Assembly (NCBI RefSeq): GCF_002156875.1
Contig: NZ_NCSY01000010.1
Span: 62,001-126,000, forward strand
DNA from: Bacillus sp. EAC
GTDB taxonomy: Bacteria > Bacillota > Bacilli > Bacillales > Bacillaceae_G
DNA: 64,000 nt
Direction of reading: 5' to 3'
The notes beneath the pieces are model-generated. The model did no database searches. It was not told the origin of the DNA and saw only the letters and a program-made list of their open reading frames with translations. Below are positions 39,173 through 46,371 of the stretch, in pieces (position 1 is the stretch's first letter; each line of letters opens with the position of its first letter). Both the position numbers and the translations under genes were made by a program.

Positions 39173-39972
39173 TTCGGAAAAAATTCAATATAATTGGTTA
39201 ATAATTCTTTTTGGATTGAAGAATTACTTACTAACACTGAACTTTTATTTAAAATCGAAAGTTCTTCATTTGTAAGTGTCGTACATAAGCCACCAAGTTC
39301 TTCAACAATTATTTTTCCTGCTGCAAAATCCCACGGAGAAAGTCTTGGTGTAATATATGCGTCGATTCTCCCAGTTGCTACATAAACCATTTCAATGGCT
39401 GCCGAACCGTAAGACCTACTACCCCTTATTTTTCTTACAAGACTCGCAAGTTTCTCATGATTTAAATATCGATTTTTAGTCAACCAGATCGCATTAACAG
39501 CTATAATCGCTTCTTCCAAAACAACTTCCTTTAATGGCTCAATTTTTTTATCATTAAGAAAGGCACCTTCACCTTTTTTGGCAAAATAAAGTTCATTATG
39601 TATTACATCAAAAATAAAGCCCATTTTTCCAATACCATTTTCATAAATACCTAATGAAATTGCAAAATTTCGTTTTTGGTGAACAAAATTCATAGTTCCA
39701 TCAATAGGATCAAGTATCCAAACAATTCCATTTACTTTATTTAATTCATCGCCTTTTCCTTCTTCACCTAGTAAAAAATGGTCAGGATATTTTGATTTTA
39801 TTTCCTTATAAAAAAATTTTTCTATTTCTTCATCTTTATTAGTAACTAAATCATTTTCATTTGATTTCGTATTAATTGTAATGGAGTCGTAGAGAGAGGT
39901 TTTTATATTTCCAGCTGCTTCAAACAGTAGTTTTCTTGCAAATCGTTCAATTTCAATCCAATCTTCATTCAT
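39169..39972 (-). CDS. yktC: Inositol monophosphatase family protein (YktC)
   Basis: Mg-dependent phosphatase of the IMPase/SuhB family, 267 residues. Metal and catalytic motifs: LLGEEGKGDE (Glu), WILDPIDGTMNF (the DPIDGT signature) and the C-terminal LSPWDFAAGKIIVEELGG. It probably hydrolyses inositol-1-phosphate or related sugar phosphates, and may also dephosphorylate other substrates. The start ATG 39972 has ATTGGAGTG six bases upstream; a GTG three codons earlier overlaps it. It lies near yktB and yktA as in B. subtilis. Confidence 0.93.
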   Translation of the reverse strand: MNEDWIEIERFARKLLFEAAGNIKTSLYDSITINTKSNENDLVTNKDEEIEKFFYKEIKSKYPDHFLLGEEGKGDELNKVNGIVWILDPIDGTMNFVHQKRNFAISLGIYENGIGKMGFIFDVIHNELYFAKKGEGAFLNDKKIEPLKEVVLEEAIIAVNAIWLTKNRYLNHEKLASLVRKIRGSRSYGSAAIEMVYVATGRIDAYITPRLSPWDFAAGKIIVEELGGLCTTLTNEELSILNKSSVLVSNSSIQKELLTNYIEFFPK

Positions 39973-40145
39973 TTTAAACACTCCAATATCTACATCGTAA
40001 ACTAGTTGAATTGTTCTCCTGTATATCAGTTTACCAATTATATCCTAAAAAAATCTAATGAAATGATTTTTAATTCTAATTTTGAGGAACTTTTTTTTGG
40101 AGGTGGGCATACATTAAATCATTGGGCGGAGAAAAGTGTGCACAG

Positions 40146-40176
40146 AAAAACGAACCTACTTAAAGGTTCGGTAAAT
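40146..40176 (-). terminator. Terminator of the ykzI-like gene
   Basis: Minus-strand stem CGAACCTTTAA... with AGGTTCG partner (40151-40172) and TTTTTC tail. The bases 39973-40145 upstream of yktC contain no recognised element. Confidence 0.7.
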
Positions 40177-40184
40177 AAAACTCG

Positions 40185-40373
40185 CTAGGCTTCTAAACGA
40201 ATTAATTCTAATCTTAATACTTCTAATTTCTTTTTACATTCAATCATTGCTTCGCTATCATTAACTGTCATTGCATCAAATAAAGTTGCAAGTTCATAGT
40301 CTAATTCTAATCTAAGTACCGGAATTCTTTTTTCAGCATCAGTTCTTTTTAAAGCATTAATCACTTGTCTCAT
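40185..40373 (-). CDS. YkzI-like small helical protein
   Basis: Protein of 62 residues, MRQVINALKRTDAEKRIPVLRLELDYELATLFDAMTVNDSEAMIECKKKLEVLRLELIRLEA: two charged amphipathic helices, probably a helical hairpin. GGAGGGAT precedes the start. The place between yktB and yktC is that of B. subtilis ykzI, hence the name; the sequence itself was not recognised independently. The function is unknown. Confidence 0.75.
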   Translation of the reverse strand: MRQVINALKRTDAEKRIPVLRLELDYELATLFDAMTVNDSEAMIECKKKLEVLRLELIRLEA

Positions 40374-40569
40374 TAATATCCCTCCATAGTATAAGTTTGC
40401 AAAACATACTGTGTTCAGTTTAATTAACTAAATTTTCAGATTTTTATTTTGCTACTAATATATGTTATTTGAGCTTATAATGTAACTATTTTATAGAGAA
40501 ACATTCTACCCATTTGTTTTTGGACAAACATGGTATAATAATTAGAGAATTTTTTCTAGGGGGTCCAAA

Positions 40570-41202
40570 ATGATTCAACGTTTTTTTACAGAAAGTGATT
40601 TTGAAATCTTTACAACAGATGCAACGCTTGAAAATAGAATGAATTTAATCCAAACAAACATTCAACCAAAATTTAAGGAAATTGAGCAAGAAATCTTACC
40701 ATTCTTAAATAACTCAACAGACGAATTTTTTTATGGCCATATTGCCAAACATGCTCGACGTACTGTCAATGCTCCAAAAGATACTTGGATTGCATTTGCT
40801 ACAAATAATCGAGGGTATAAAATGCTTCCACATTTCCAATTCGGACTTTGGGGTACTCATCTTTTTGTTTGGTTTGCAAATATCTATGAGAGTGCAAACA
40901 AACAATCAATTGCTAAAAATTTTGATAAGAGCAAAAATAAACTTTACAAAATAATTCCTAAAAACTACGCTATTTCATACGATCACATGAAACCTGATGT
41001 TTTACTAAAAAGTAAAATGAAAAAAGAAGAATTTAATCAAGGTATTCAAAGATTTTACGATATCAAAAAAGCAGAATATCTATGTGGAATCACTATTCCA
41101 AAAGATGAGGCAATTACACTTTCAAAAGATGAACTAATCAATCGAATAAAAGATACTTATAACACTTTACTTCCTTTATACAAAATCAGTATAAGTGAAT
41201 AA
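40570..41202 (+). CDS. yktB: YktB family protein (UPF0637/DUF1054)
   Basis: Cytosolic protein of 210 residues with DUF1054 features: FTESDFEIFTTDATLENRMN, the basic HIAKHARRTVNAPKDTWIAFATNNRGYKMLPHFQ block and WGTHLFVWFANIYESANK. The function is unknown. TTCTAGGGGG lies seven bases before the ATG. It is divergent from the ykzI-like gene and convergent with yktA. Confidence 0.92.
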   Translation: MIQRFFTESDFEIFTTDATLENRMNLIQTNIQPKFKEIEQEILPFLNNSTDEFFYGHIAKHARRTVNAPKDTWIAFATNNRGYKMLPHFQFGLWGTHLFVWFANIYESANKQSIAKNFDKSKNKLYKIIPKNYAISYDHMKPDVLLKSKMKKEEFNQGIQRFYDIKKAEYLCGITIPKDEAITLSKDELINRIKDTYNTLLPLYKISISE

Positions 41203-41264
41203 ATTTTTATAAGTGTTGTTTAATTATACATATGTAAAAATCAAAAGTCTATGCCCAATCTTTA

Positions 41265-41350
41265 CACATTTTTCGACAGTTCGCCCACAAAATAAGGCAT
41301 GCTAAAACGACTCCTTTCTGTCGGGACGTAAGCATGACCCACTTTCATTC
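41265..41350. repeat. Family B-related module between yktB and yktA
   Basis: On the minus strand GTGGGTCATGC-TTACG, CGACAG and GTCGTTTTAGCATG follow in order, matching the module at 59757-59802 (GTGGGTCATGC, CGTTACGACAGG, GTCGTGGTTTTAGCATG). It is much richer in GC than its flanks and has no ORF. Confidence 0.6.
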
Positions 41351-41375
41351 GGCCCAAAACATAAAAAAAGTCGGT

Positions 41376-41425
41376 AAAAAAAGCAATTGATTTCCTAATG
41401 GAATATCAATTGCCTTTTTTTACAT
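41376..41425 (-). terminator. Terminator of yktA
   Basis: Stem GGCAATTGATAT / ATCAATTGC with flanking T-runs on both strands (AAAAAAAGC at 41382, GCCTTTTTTT at 41413). It sits at the yktA stop. Confidence 0.85.
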
Positions 41426-41689
41426 TTTTATTTTCTCACCTGGTGATGCACTCTTTGCTTTTTGCATTACTCGATATGCTGAGTACCCTGATAATTCTTC
41501 TAATTCGCCGCATAATTTCTTTTCATCTGCAATACTAGGAACAATCGTTTTAAATTGCTTATATGCTGACATTAATTCGTCTCGGTTAATTCCTTTTTCA
41601 TAAGCTTTTTCAATAGATGAGTAAAACTGTATAACTTCGATTGTTTCATTTGTACTCCAATCATAAAGTATTGGGTATTGATAATCCAT
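41420..41689 (-). CDS. yktA: YktA family protein (UPF0223)
   Basis: Small helical protein of 89 residues: MDYQYPILYDWSTNETIEVIQFYSSIEKAYEKGINRDELMSAYKQFK and the C-terminal SGYSAYRVMQKAKSASPGEKIKM are the UPF0223 pattern. The start ATG 41689 has TAGGAGTGG eight bases upstream, so a longer frame to 41710 is ignored. The function is unknown. It stands divergent from speA, as in B. subtilis. Confidence 0.93.
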   Translation of the reverse strand: MDYQYPILYDWSTNETIEVIQFYSSIEKAYEKGINRDELMSAYKQFKTIVPSIADEKKLCGELEELSGYSAYRVMQKAKSASPGEKIKM

Positions 41690-41964
41690 TTGTACCACTC
41701 CTAAAAACAATTTATCTCATACATATTAACATATATATCATTTTCTTTTCTTCTATTAAATATTGATATAATTTCATTTGAATGAATAATATTTCATATC
41801 TTTACTATTTTTTTCTATACAGAAAATTCATAGAATGATATAATTTTTTTGTTTTTCAAATGAAGGTAAAACAGTTTATAACTTAATGAGAGTAAACATT
41901 TGATTTGTTTACAAACATACCACTTCCGAAAAACACTATTATTCATAAATGGGGTGTATGTTAA

Positions 41965-43416
41965 ATGAACCAAAATGAAACACCGTTGTTTTCTTCTTTA
42001 TTAGAGCATGCAAAGAAGGATCCAATTCAGTTCCATATTCCAGGTCATAAAAAAGGAAATGGAATGGATCCTGAATTTAGAGAGTTTATAGGCGATAACG
42101 CGCTATCCATCGATTTAATCAACATTGCTCCTTTAGATGATTTACATCATCCGAAAGGTAAAATAAAACAAGCACAAGATCTTGCAGCTGAGGCTTTTGG
42201 TGCTGATTATACTTTCTTTTCAGTACAAGGTACTAGTGGGGCTATAATGACAATGGTGATGAGTGTTTGTGGGCCTGGTGATAAAATTATCGTACCTAGA
42301 AATGTACATAAATCCGTATTGTCTGCCATCATTTTTTCTGGTGCAACACCAATATTTGTGCATCCAGAAATTGATATTGAGTTAGGTATATCTCACGGAA
42401 TTACAACTAATGCTGTAAAAGAAGCAATTTTAAGCCATCCTGATGCAAAAGCAGTTTTGGTAATTAATCCTACATACTTTGGCTTTGTGGCTGATTTAAA
42501 AAGCATCGTAGATTTAGCACATTCTCATGGAATTGCCGTTTTAGTAGATGAAGCTCATGGCGTACATATCCATTTCCATCATGAACTTCCAATATCAGCC
42601 ATGCAAGCAGGCGCTGACATGGCTGCTACGAGTGTTCATAAGCTTGGTGGCTCATTGACCCAAAGTTCAATATTAAACGTAAAAGAAGGCATTGTGAATG
42701 TCCACAGAGTACAATCTGTTTTAAGTATGCTTACAACGACTTCAACTTCATATTTATTGCTTGCTTCATTGGATGTAGCCAGAAAACGATTAGCTACCTT
42801 TGGAGAAGATTTAATTTCAGATACAATTAGATTAGCAAATGAAGCTCGAAACAAAATAAATAAAATTGATGGATTATATAGCCCAGGTTATGAGTTAGTC
42901 GGTAAAGAAGCTACATATCATTTCGATCCTACTAAACTATTAATTAGTGTAAAAAAATTAGGGATCACTGGTCACGATGTAGAAGTGTGGCTAAGAGAAC
43001 GCTTTAATATCGAAGTTGAGATGTCAGATTTATATAATGTTCTTTGTATTCTTACGTCTGGTGATAGCAGTGAAGCTATTGACAAATTAGTTCACGCTTT
43101 CGAAATACTAGTTCAAGAATTTCCTATTTCAAAGAACTATATGAACTTAGATGTCACAATCCCTACAATTCCTAACTTAGCAGTTTCACCTCGAGATGCA
43201 TTTTATTCAGAAACAGAATCTGTTCCTTTAGAGGAATCAGTTGGACGAATTATCGCAGAGTTTGTGATGGTCTATCCGCCAGGAATTCCTATATTCTTAC
43301 CTGGTGAAGAAATAACACTTGAAAATTTAATTTATATTAAGAAGAACATTGAAGCTGGTCTACCGGTGCAAGGTCCAGAGGACGAAGAATTATTAACTTT
43401 AAAGGTCATTAAATAA
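41965..43416 (+). CDS. speA: Arginine (Orn/Lys/Arg) decarboxylase SpeA
   Basis: PLP-dependent decarboxylase of fold type I that makes agmatine from arginine in polyamine synthesis. It has 483 residues: HIPGHKKGNGMDPEF at the N-terminus, PLP site VLVDEAHGVH, and the Schiff-base lysine in ATSVHKLGGSLTQ (Lys226), then a C-terminal Orn/Lys/Arg decarboxylase domain with PPGIPIFLPGE. Context (yktA, SR1 and pdh neighbours) identifies it as the B. subtilis speA orthologue rather than a lysine decarboxylase such as YaaO. Monocistronic with a terminator after a repeat. Confidence 0.94.
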   Translation: MNQNETPLFSSLLEHAKKDPIQFHIPGHKKGNGMDPEFREFIGDNALSIDLINIAPLDDLHHPKGKIKQAQDLAAEAFGADYTFFSVQGTSGAIMTMVMSVCGPGDKIIVPRNVHKSVLSAIIFSGATPIFVHPEIDIELGISHGITTNAVKEAILSHPDAKAVLVINPTYFGFVADLKSIVDLAHSHGIAVLVDEAHGVHIHFHHELPISAMQAGADMAATSVHKLGGSLTQSSILNVKEGIVNVHRVQSVLSMLTTTSTSYLLLASLDVARKRLATFGEDLISDTIRLANEARNKINKIDGLYSPGYELVGKEATYHFDPTKLLISVKKLGITGHDVEVWLRERFNIEVEMSDLYNVLCILTSGDSSEAIDKLVHAFEILVQEFPISKNYMNLDVTIPTIPNLAVSPRDAFYSETESVPLEESVGRIIAEFVMVYPPGIPIFLPGEEITLENLIYIKKNIEAGLPVQGPEDEELLTLKVIK

Positions 43417-43439
43417 ATAGGTTCCATTAATTGATTATT

Positions 43440-43605
43440 TATATTAAGTTCTGTTACAGCAGGAGTTATTATAGAATTGTTGCGGGAGATGCGAGCCTCC
43501 TGTTGGAATGTACGTGATTGTAACTAAGGAGGCTCAGTGTCGTTCAATTAAAAGTGATCATTCATGATTGAAAATCTTTTTAAATCGCAACAAAAATTAC
43601 TACCC
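43440..43605. repeat. Family A repeat after speA
   Basis: Diverged copy: CAGCAGGAGTTA, GCGGGAGATGCGAGCCTCCTG and AAGGAGGCTCAGTGTCGTTCAATTAAAAG. The GAGCCTCCT / AGGAGGCTC pair can base-pair. It separates speA from its terminator by about 200 bases. No ORF. Confidence 0.6.
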
Positions 43606-43635
43606 TATAAATAAAATAATAGAATGTTTAAGAAG

Positions 43636-43664
43636 ACTAGGAAAAAATATCCTAGTTTTTTTGT
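43636..43664 (+). terminator. Terminator downstream of speA
   Basis: Stem ACTAGGA / TCCTAGT with loop AAAAATA and a run of seven T. Confidence 0.8.
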
Positions 43665-43674
43665 TATGAAAATC

Positions 43675-43701
43675 ACATCTACATTAATTGGGCATATGAT
43701 A
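43675..43701 (+). promoter_or_regulatory. Candidate sigma-K promoter of tgl
   Basis: AC at 43675-43676 and CATATGATA at 43693-43701 are 16 bases apart, matching the sigma-K pattern (AC, 16-17 bases, CATAnnnTA). It lies 58 bases before the tgl start. In B. subtilis tgl is transcribed by sigma-K RNA polymerase in the mother cell, so the match is expected. Confidence 0.6.
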
Positions 43702-43759
43702 GGTAACGTAATTACATTAATTCATATTGAAAATTGCAATAATGATAGGATGTGAACCT

Positions 43760-44590
43760 ATGATAGTCGTGAATAATAAAATTGTTCAGGCTTCATTAAA
43801 AAATAGTGAAGATTCAAGCAACCCGCTTTTTCGAGAAATTCTAAAAGGATTAACGGATAGTAGAAAATCAAATATTTATAAATCGAATCGAGAATTATCA
43901 TTCGACTTAACTTTACGTACTTATATTATTAAGGCATCAAAAGAATTGCTTGCGAGCAATATGCAATTTAGGGTTTTTAGAAAAGCTTATTGTAATCCAA
44001 TGTTTTGGTTTCGTACACCACAAGGTGGTTTCAGACTTAGGCCAGGTGTAAGAGCGTCAGCAGGTATTTATGATATTTTTAGAAATGGACAATTTTATGC
44101 AACAGAGTGTGCTACTGCTATGGTTATGATTTTCTATAAGGCATTATTGGACTTATACGGTTATGAAATATTTGATCAATTATTCCAAGGCTTATATTTA
44201 TATACTTGGAATTACGATCAAAACTTAGCTATTCGTACATCAGAAGTAGATCGACCTGCTCCTGGAGATATCGTTTATATTAAAAACCCTCAAGTAGATC
44301 CAATGACCCCTGAGTGGCAAGGTGAAAATACCGTTGTAATGGGAAGTGGTTATTATTATGGGCATGGCATCGGAATTCGTACACTTCCAGAGATCATATT
44401 CCACTTAAATATGCATCGATATCCTTTTGCGATGATAACAGCCTTCTTAACGAACTTAAACACAAGAATAGATGCTGATGAAATGGCAAGTTATCTAAAA
44501 GATGATTCAAAGCTGATTCCTGTAAGTTCGAAAGTCGTTTCGAGTGAGGTAATTACTGCTCGAATTGGAGATCAGTCTCAAATCGCATAA
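43760..44590 (+). CDS. tgl: Protein-glutamine gamma-glutamyltransferase Tgl (spore coat)
   Basis: Transglutaminase that cross-links coat proteins such as GerQ through epsilon-(gamma-glutamyl)lysine bonds late in sporulation. From ATG 43760 (AGGATGTG upstream) the product has 276 residues, like B. cereus-group Tgl and about 30 longer than B. subtilis. The catalytic Cys is in YATECATAM (Cys117), Glu in WQGENTVV (Glu189) and His in YGHGIGI (His202). The open frame from 43727 runs through the ribosome-binding site. A sigma-K-like promoter precedes it and a bidirectional terminator is shared with SR1. Confidence 0.95.
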   Translation: MIVVNNKIVQASLKNSEDSSNPLFREILKGLTDSRKSNIYKSNRELSFDLTLRTYIIKASKELLASNMQFRVFRKAYCNPMFWFRTPQGGFRLRPGVRASAGIYDIFRNGQFYATECATAMVMIFYKALLDLYGYEIFDQLFQGLYLYTWNYDQNLAIRTSEVDRPAPGDIVYIKNPQVDPMTPEWQGENTVVMGSGYYYGHGIGIRTLPEIIFHLNMHRYPFAMITAFLTNLNTRIDADEMASYLKDDSKLIPVSSKVVSSEVITARIGDQSQIA

Positions 44591-44592
44591 AA

Positions 44593-44626
44593 ATAGAGGG
44601 TACCTATAGGTACCCTCTTTATCATG
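44593..44626. terminator. Shared terminator of tgl and SR1
   Basis: Perfect stem GAGGGTACC / GGTACCCTC with loop TATA; TTT on the plus side and CTATTTTTATG on the minus side. It ends tgl from the left and the SR1 RNA from the right. Confidence 0.85.
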
Positions 44627-44817
44627 TTTATCTTATTTAATTAGATAATTATTTAATATTAACAAGTTTCTTCAGAAGACGGCTCACAATGCTCACAATC
44701 TTTAACATATAACGTTGTAACTTTCTCATCCTCGAAATGACCTACTGTTTTATCACAACATTTACATACGAACGTTCCCATCTTGTAACCCCTTTCATAA
44801 TGATGTATCAATTAACT
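44594..44817 (-). ncRNA. sr1: Dual-function small RNA SR1 (encodes SR1P)
   Basis: Predicted minus-strand transcript of about 220 nt, from a sigma-A promoter (TTGCGT, 17 bases, TATAAT; start near 44817) to the terminator shared with tgl. In B. subtilis SR1 is 205 nt, lies between speA and the pdh operon, base-pairs with ahrC mRNA and encodes the peptide SR1P. Here length, location between speA/tgl and pdhD, and an SR1P ORF all agree. B. subtilis SR1 is repressed by CcpN and CcpA under glycolytic conditions; I recognise no cre site here, but a 13-bp palindrome surrounds the -35. Whether the ahrC-pairing segment is kept was not tested. Confidence 0.85.
44659..44781 (-). CDS. sr1P: SR1P, GapA-binding small peptide encoded by SR1
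   Basis: Peptide of 40 residues: it begins MGTFVCKCCDKTVGHFEDEK, continues VTTLYVKDCEHC and ends EPSSEETC. B. subtilis SR1P has the same MGT-V-C...C...HFEDEKVTTLY core. SR1P binds glyceraldehyde-3-phosphate dehydrogenase GapA and enhances its interaction with RNase J1. The start ATG 44781 has AAAGGGG seven bases upstream. The Cys are arranged C6, C8, C9 and C29, C32, C40, so a zinc site (CxxC-type pairs) is plausible. It is too short for standard gene calling and easily missed. Confidence 0.92.
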   Translation of the reverse strand: MGTFVCKCCDKTVGHFEDEKVTTLYVKDCEHCEPSSEETC

Positions 44818-44823
44818 ATCCTC

Positions 44824-44870
44824 ATTATAAAGTGTTATACTTATTTACGCAATAGGCAAATAAGTATAAC
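44824..44870 (-). promoter_or_regulatory. SR1 promoter with 13-bp perfect inverted repeat
   Basis: Minus-strand -10 TATAAT at 44824-44829 and -35 TTGCGT at 44847-44852, spacing 17. A perfect inverted repeat of 13-base arms (GTTATACTTATTT at 44834-44846 and its complement at 44858-44870) has an 11-base spacer that contains the -35 box, so a dimeric repressor binding it would cover the promoter. The regulator is not identified; CcpN is the known SR1 repressor in B. subtilis. Confidence 0.8.
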
Positions 44871-44950
44871 TCATATTTTTTATTTAATGAGTGCATCCCT
44901 TTTAATACATTGTATTAATTACCTAATTAGTATGTCACATTATTATTTTC

Positions 44951-45244
44951 CTATTCGTAACTCTCTTCAATTCTAGGAGCTGGTAACCAGTCTGCTAAAT
45001 ACTCAGCCAGTTGCATTGCCTCCTCTTCACTTTTCAATTTGCAAAGGAATTTTAATTGACTAGGAAATGAGACATCTTGTCGATCTAATACAATACATTG
45101 ACGGGATTGCATGCAAATGACGAGTGGTTTCCCGAAGAACATGTTCGTGTATACAATGCCTATATCGTATCTTATGTCATTAGCGATAAAACCAACAAAT
45201 CTTACTCTAGGATTTTCGATATCATCATATAATTTTTCAAACAT
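44951..45244 (-). CDS. DUF3055-like cytosolic protein
   Basis: Protein of 97 residues from ATG 45244 (GAGGAGTG upstream): MFEKLYDDIENPRVRFVGFIANDIRYDIGIVYTNMFFGKPLVICMQSRQ, then LDRQDVSFPSQLKFLCKLKSEEEAMQLAEYL. It looks like a mixed alpha/beta cytosolic protein without a membrane segment; two Cys (CMQSRQC) lie close together. I recall this as DUF3055, conserved beside SR1P and pdhD in bacilli, and state that with moderate confidence. Function unknown. Confidence 0.75.
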   Translation of the reverse strand: MFEKLYDDIENPRVRFVGFIANDIRYDIGIVYTNMFFGKPLVICMQSRQCIVLDRQDVSFPSQLKFLCKLKSEEEAMQLAEYLADWLPAPRIEESYE

Positions 45245-45395
45245 ATTATTTTCCACTCCTCACATTTGTGTTGTAAGTCTATACTTATGATGTGATTGTG
45301 AAATTCATTCCGAATACTTGTCTAAAAATTTGAAATAATGTTATGATATTACTAATGAAAAGTTTTTTGGAAAGACAACTTAGGGGGAAATATAA

Positions 45396-45800
45396 ATGGT
45401 TCAACAAGCTACCATTCAATTAATGGATAAATCAAAATATGAAGAGGCAAATTTAGATTTATTAAAAAACTTAATTAATGACTACATACAATCATCAAAT
45501 AAAATAGGGCAACAAGTTGATTGGAAATACGAAAGTGCTTCCTTTCCATATAATATCTCTACAAAAAAATTGGATGATCAAGATGCTCTTTACTTACAAA
45601 GTAATGATAGTAATGATCCCAGATATAATCACTTTGTTGTATCAGTTCAAGATGACAAAAATATTGTTATTACACTTTTGCCTAATTCAACTTATGGTGA
45701 TAAAGGTAAAGCGAATGAGTTTTGCAGATTTTTAGCCCAAAAAGTAGAAGGTAAATTAGAATTATTTAATAAGAGAATTATGTATTTTTACAAAAGATAA
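45396..45800 (+). CDS. DUF1885-like protein
   Basis: Cytosolic protein of 134 residues: MVQQATIQLMDKSKYEEANLDLLKNLINDYIQSSNKIGQQVDWKYESASFPYNI, then HFVVSVQDDKNIVITLLPNSTYGDKGKANEFCRFLAQKVEGKLELFNKRIMYF. The pattern suggests an alpha/beta fold related to DUF1885 (structure known, function not); the assignment is from memory. TTAGGGGGAAA precedes the ATG. It is divergent from the DUF3055-like gene and has its own terminator 55 bases downstream. Confidence 0.75.
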   Translation: MVQQATIQLMDKSKYEEANLDLLKNLINDYIQSSNKIGQQVDWKYESASFPYNISTKKLDDQDALYLQSNDSNDPRYNHFVVSVQDDKNIVITLLPNSTYGDKGKANEFCRFLAQKVEGKLELFNKRIMYFYKR

Positions 45801-45803
45801 AGA

Positions 45804-46061
45804 TTAAAACATATTAATGATCATTTGACAAAAGAAAAATATGCTAGCATTGAAGCAAGTAATCATAATACTTGCTTTTTTGCTGTTTCCAACATACTGA
45901 GCTATAAGATAAAGTTGAAAAAAAAACACTAAAAATAAAATGATTTTTGAATGTATTTGATCTCTTTTTGATAAATACAATACAAAAGAAAATCCGATCC
46001 AAAAAATTTGATGTATGAATAAAACAATAATTGGCTTTCTCACAGGAAACGACACCACCAT
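45804..46061 (-). CDS. Possible small membrane protein
   Basis: Open frame of 85 codons with three hydrophobic stretches (about 10-30, 40-60 and 64-84) and positive residues between them; GAGAGGTTGA precedes the ATG at 46061. Against it, a good plus-strand terminator for the 45396 gene lies inside it (45854-45882), and no family was recognised. It may be fortuitous. Confidence 0.3.
   Translation of the reverse strand: MVVSFPVRKPIIVLFIHQIFWIGFSFVLYLSKRDQIHSKIILFLVFFFQLYLIAQYVGNSKKASIMITCFNASIFFFCQMIINMF
45854..45884 (+). terminator. Terminator of the DUF1885-like gene
   Basis: Stem AAGCAAGTA / TACTTGCTT with loop ATCATAA and TTTTTTG tail, 55 bases after the 45800 stop. Confidence 0.8.
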
Positions 46062-46121
46062 TCAACCTCTCAATAAAAATTGTGTTATTTAAACGTTATG
46101 CGGATTAAACTTTTAACATGC

Positions 46122-46157
46122 AAAAAAACCTACTAAATTAATAGGAGGTTTTTTTGA
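46122..46157. terminator. Terminator displaced from pdhD by a repeat
   Basis: Stem AACCTNCTA / TAG-AGGTT (46128-46150, one mismatch) with seven A on the left and seven T on the right, active in either direction. No gene ends close by; on the minus strand it would be the pdhD terminator, but a 200-base repeat separates them. Confidence 0.65.
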
Positions 46158-46159
46158 TT

Positions 46160-46368
46160 TATTTCTTGTTTCTGGGCCAAGACCCTTGAGGTCAAAAAAC
46201 AAATAACAGTCGTGGTTTTAGCAAAGACGCCTCCACAATTCGTACTGTCTAGTTCAAGGCGTTAGTTGATCGAGCTCATAAAACAAGGACCAGCAAAGGT
46301 TAAAAACCAACCTTTACTGATCCTTTTCTTTTGCTTGCGGAAGCTTTAGAGAAAGCGCTCCACTTTTC
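46160..46368. repeat. Diverged family B repeat next to pdhD
   Basis: In order: GGGCCAAGACCCTTGAGGTC, ACAGTCGTGGTTTTAGCAAAG, GTACTGTCTAGTTCAAGGCG, AAAGGTTAAAAACCAACCTTT (hairpin core), GCTTGCGGAAGC and CGCTCCACTTTTCGTATT. The same elements, in a related order, build the 59.7-60 kb copies (GTCTAGTTCCAGCGG, GAAGGTTAAAAACCAACCTTC, GCTTCCACTTTTCG). The inner hairpin, GGATCAGTAAAGG on the minus strand, may act as pdhD terminator. Confidence 0.65.
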
Positions 46369-46371
46369 GTA

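Noticed and set aside
40006-40188. 60-codon plus-strand frame between yktC and the ykzI-like gene
   Set aside because: No ribosome-binding site at its start, crosses a terminator; a stretch GGAGGTGGG inside it has no suitable start codon after it.
45844-46065. Alternative minus-strand frame of 73 codons beside the possible membrane protein
   Set aside because: Overlaps the other frame and the terminator of the 45396 gene; composition is not protein-like.
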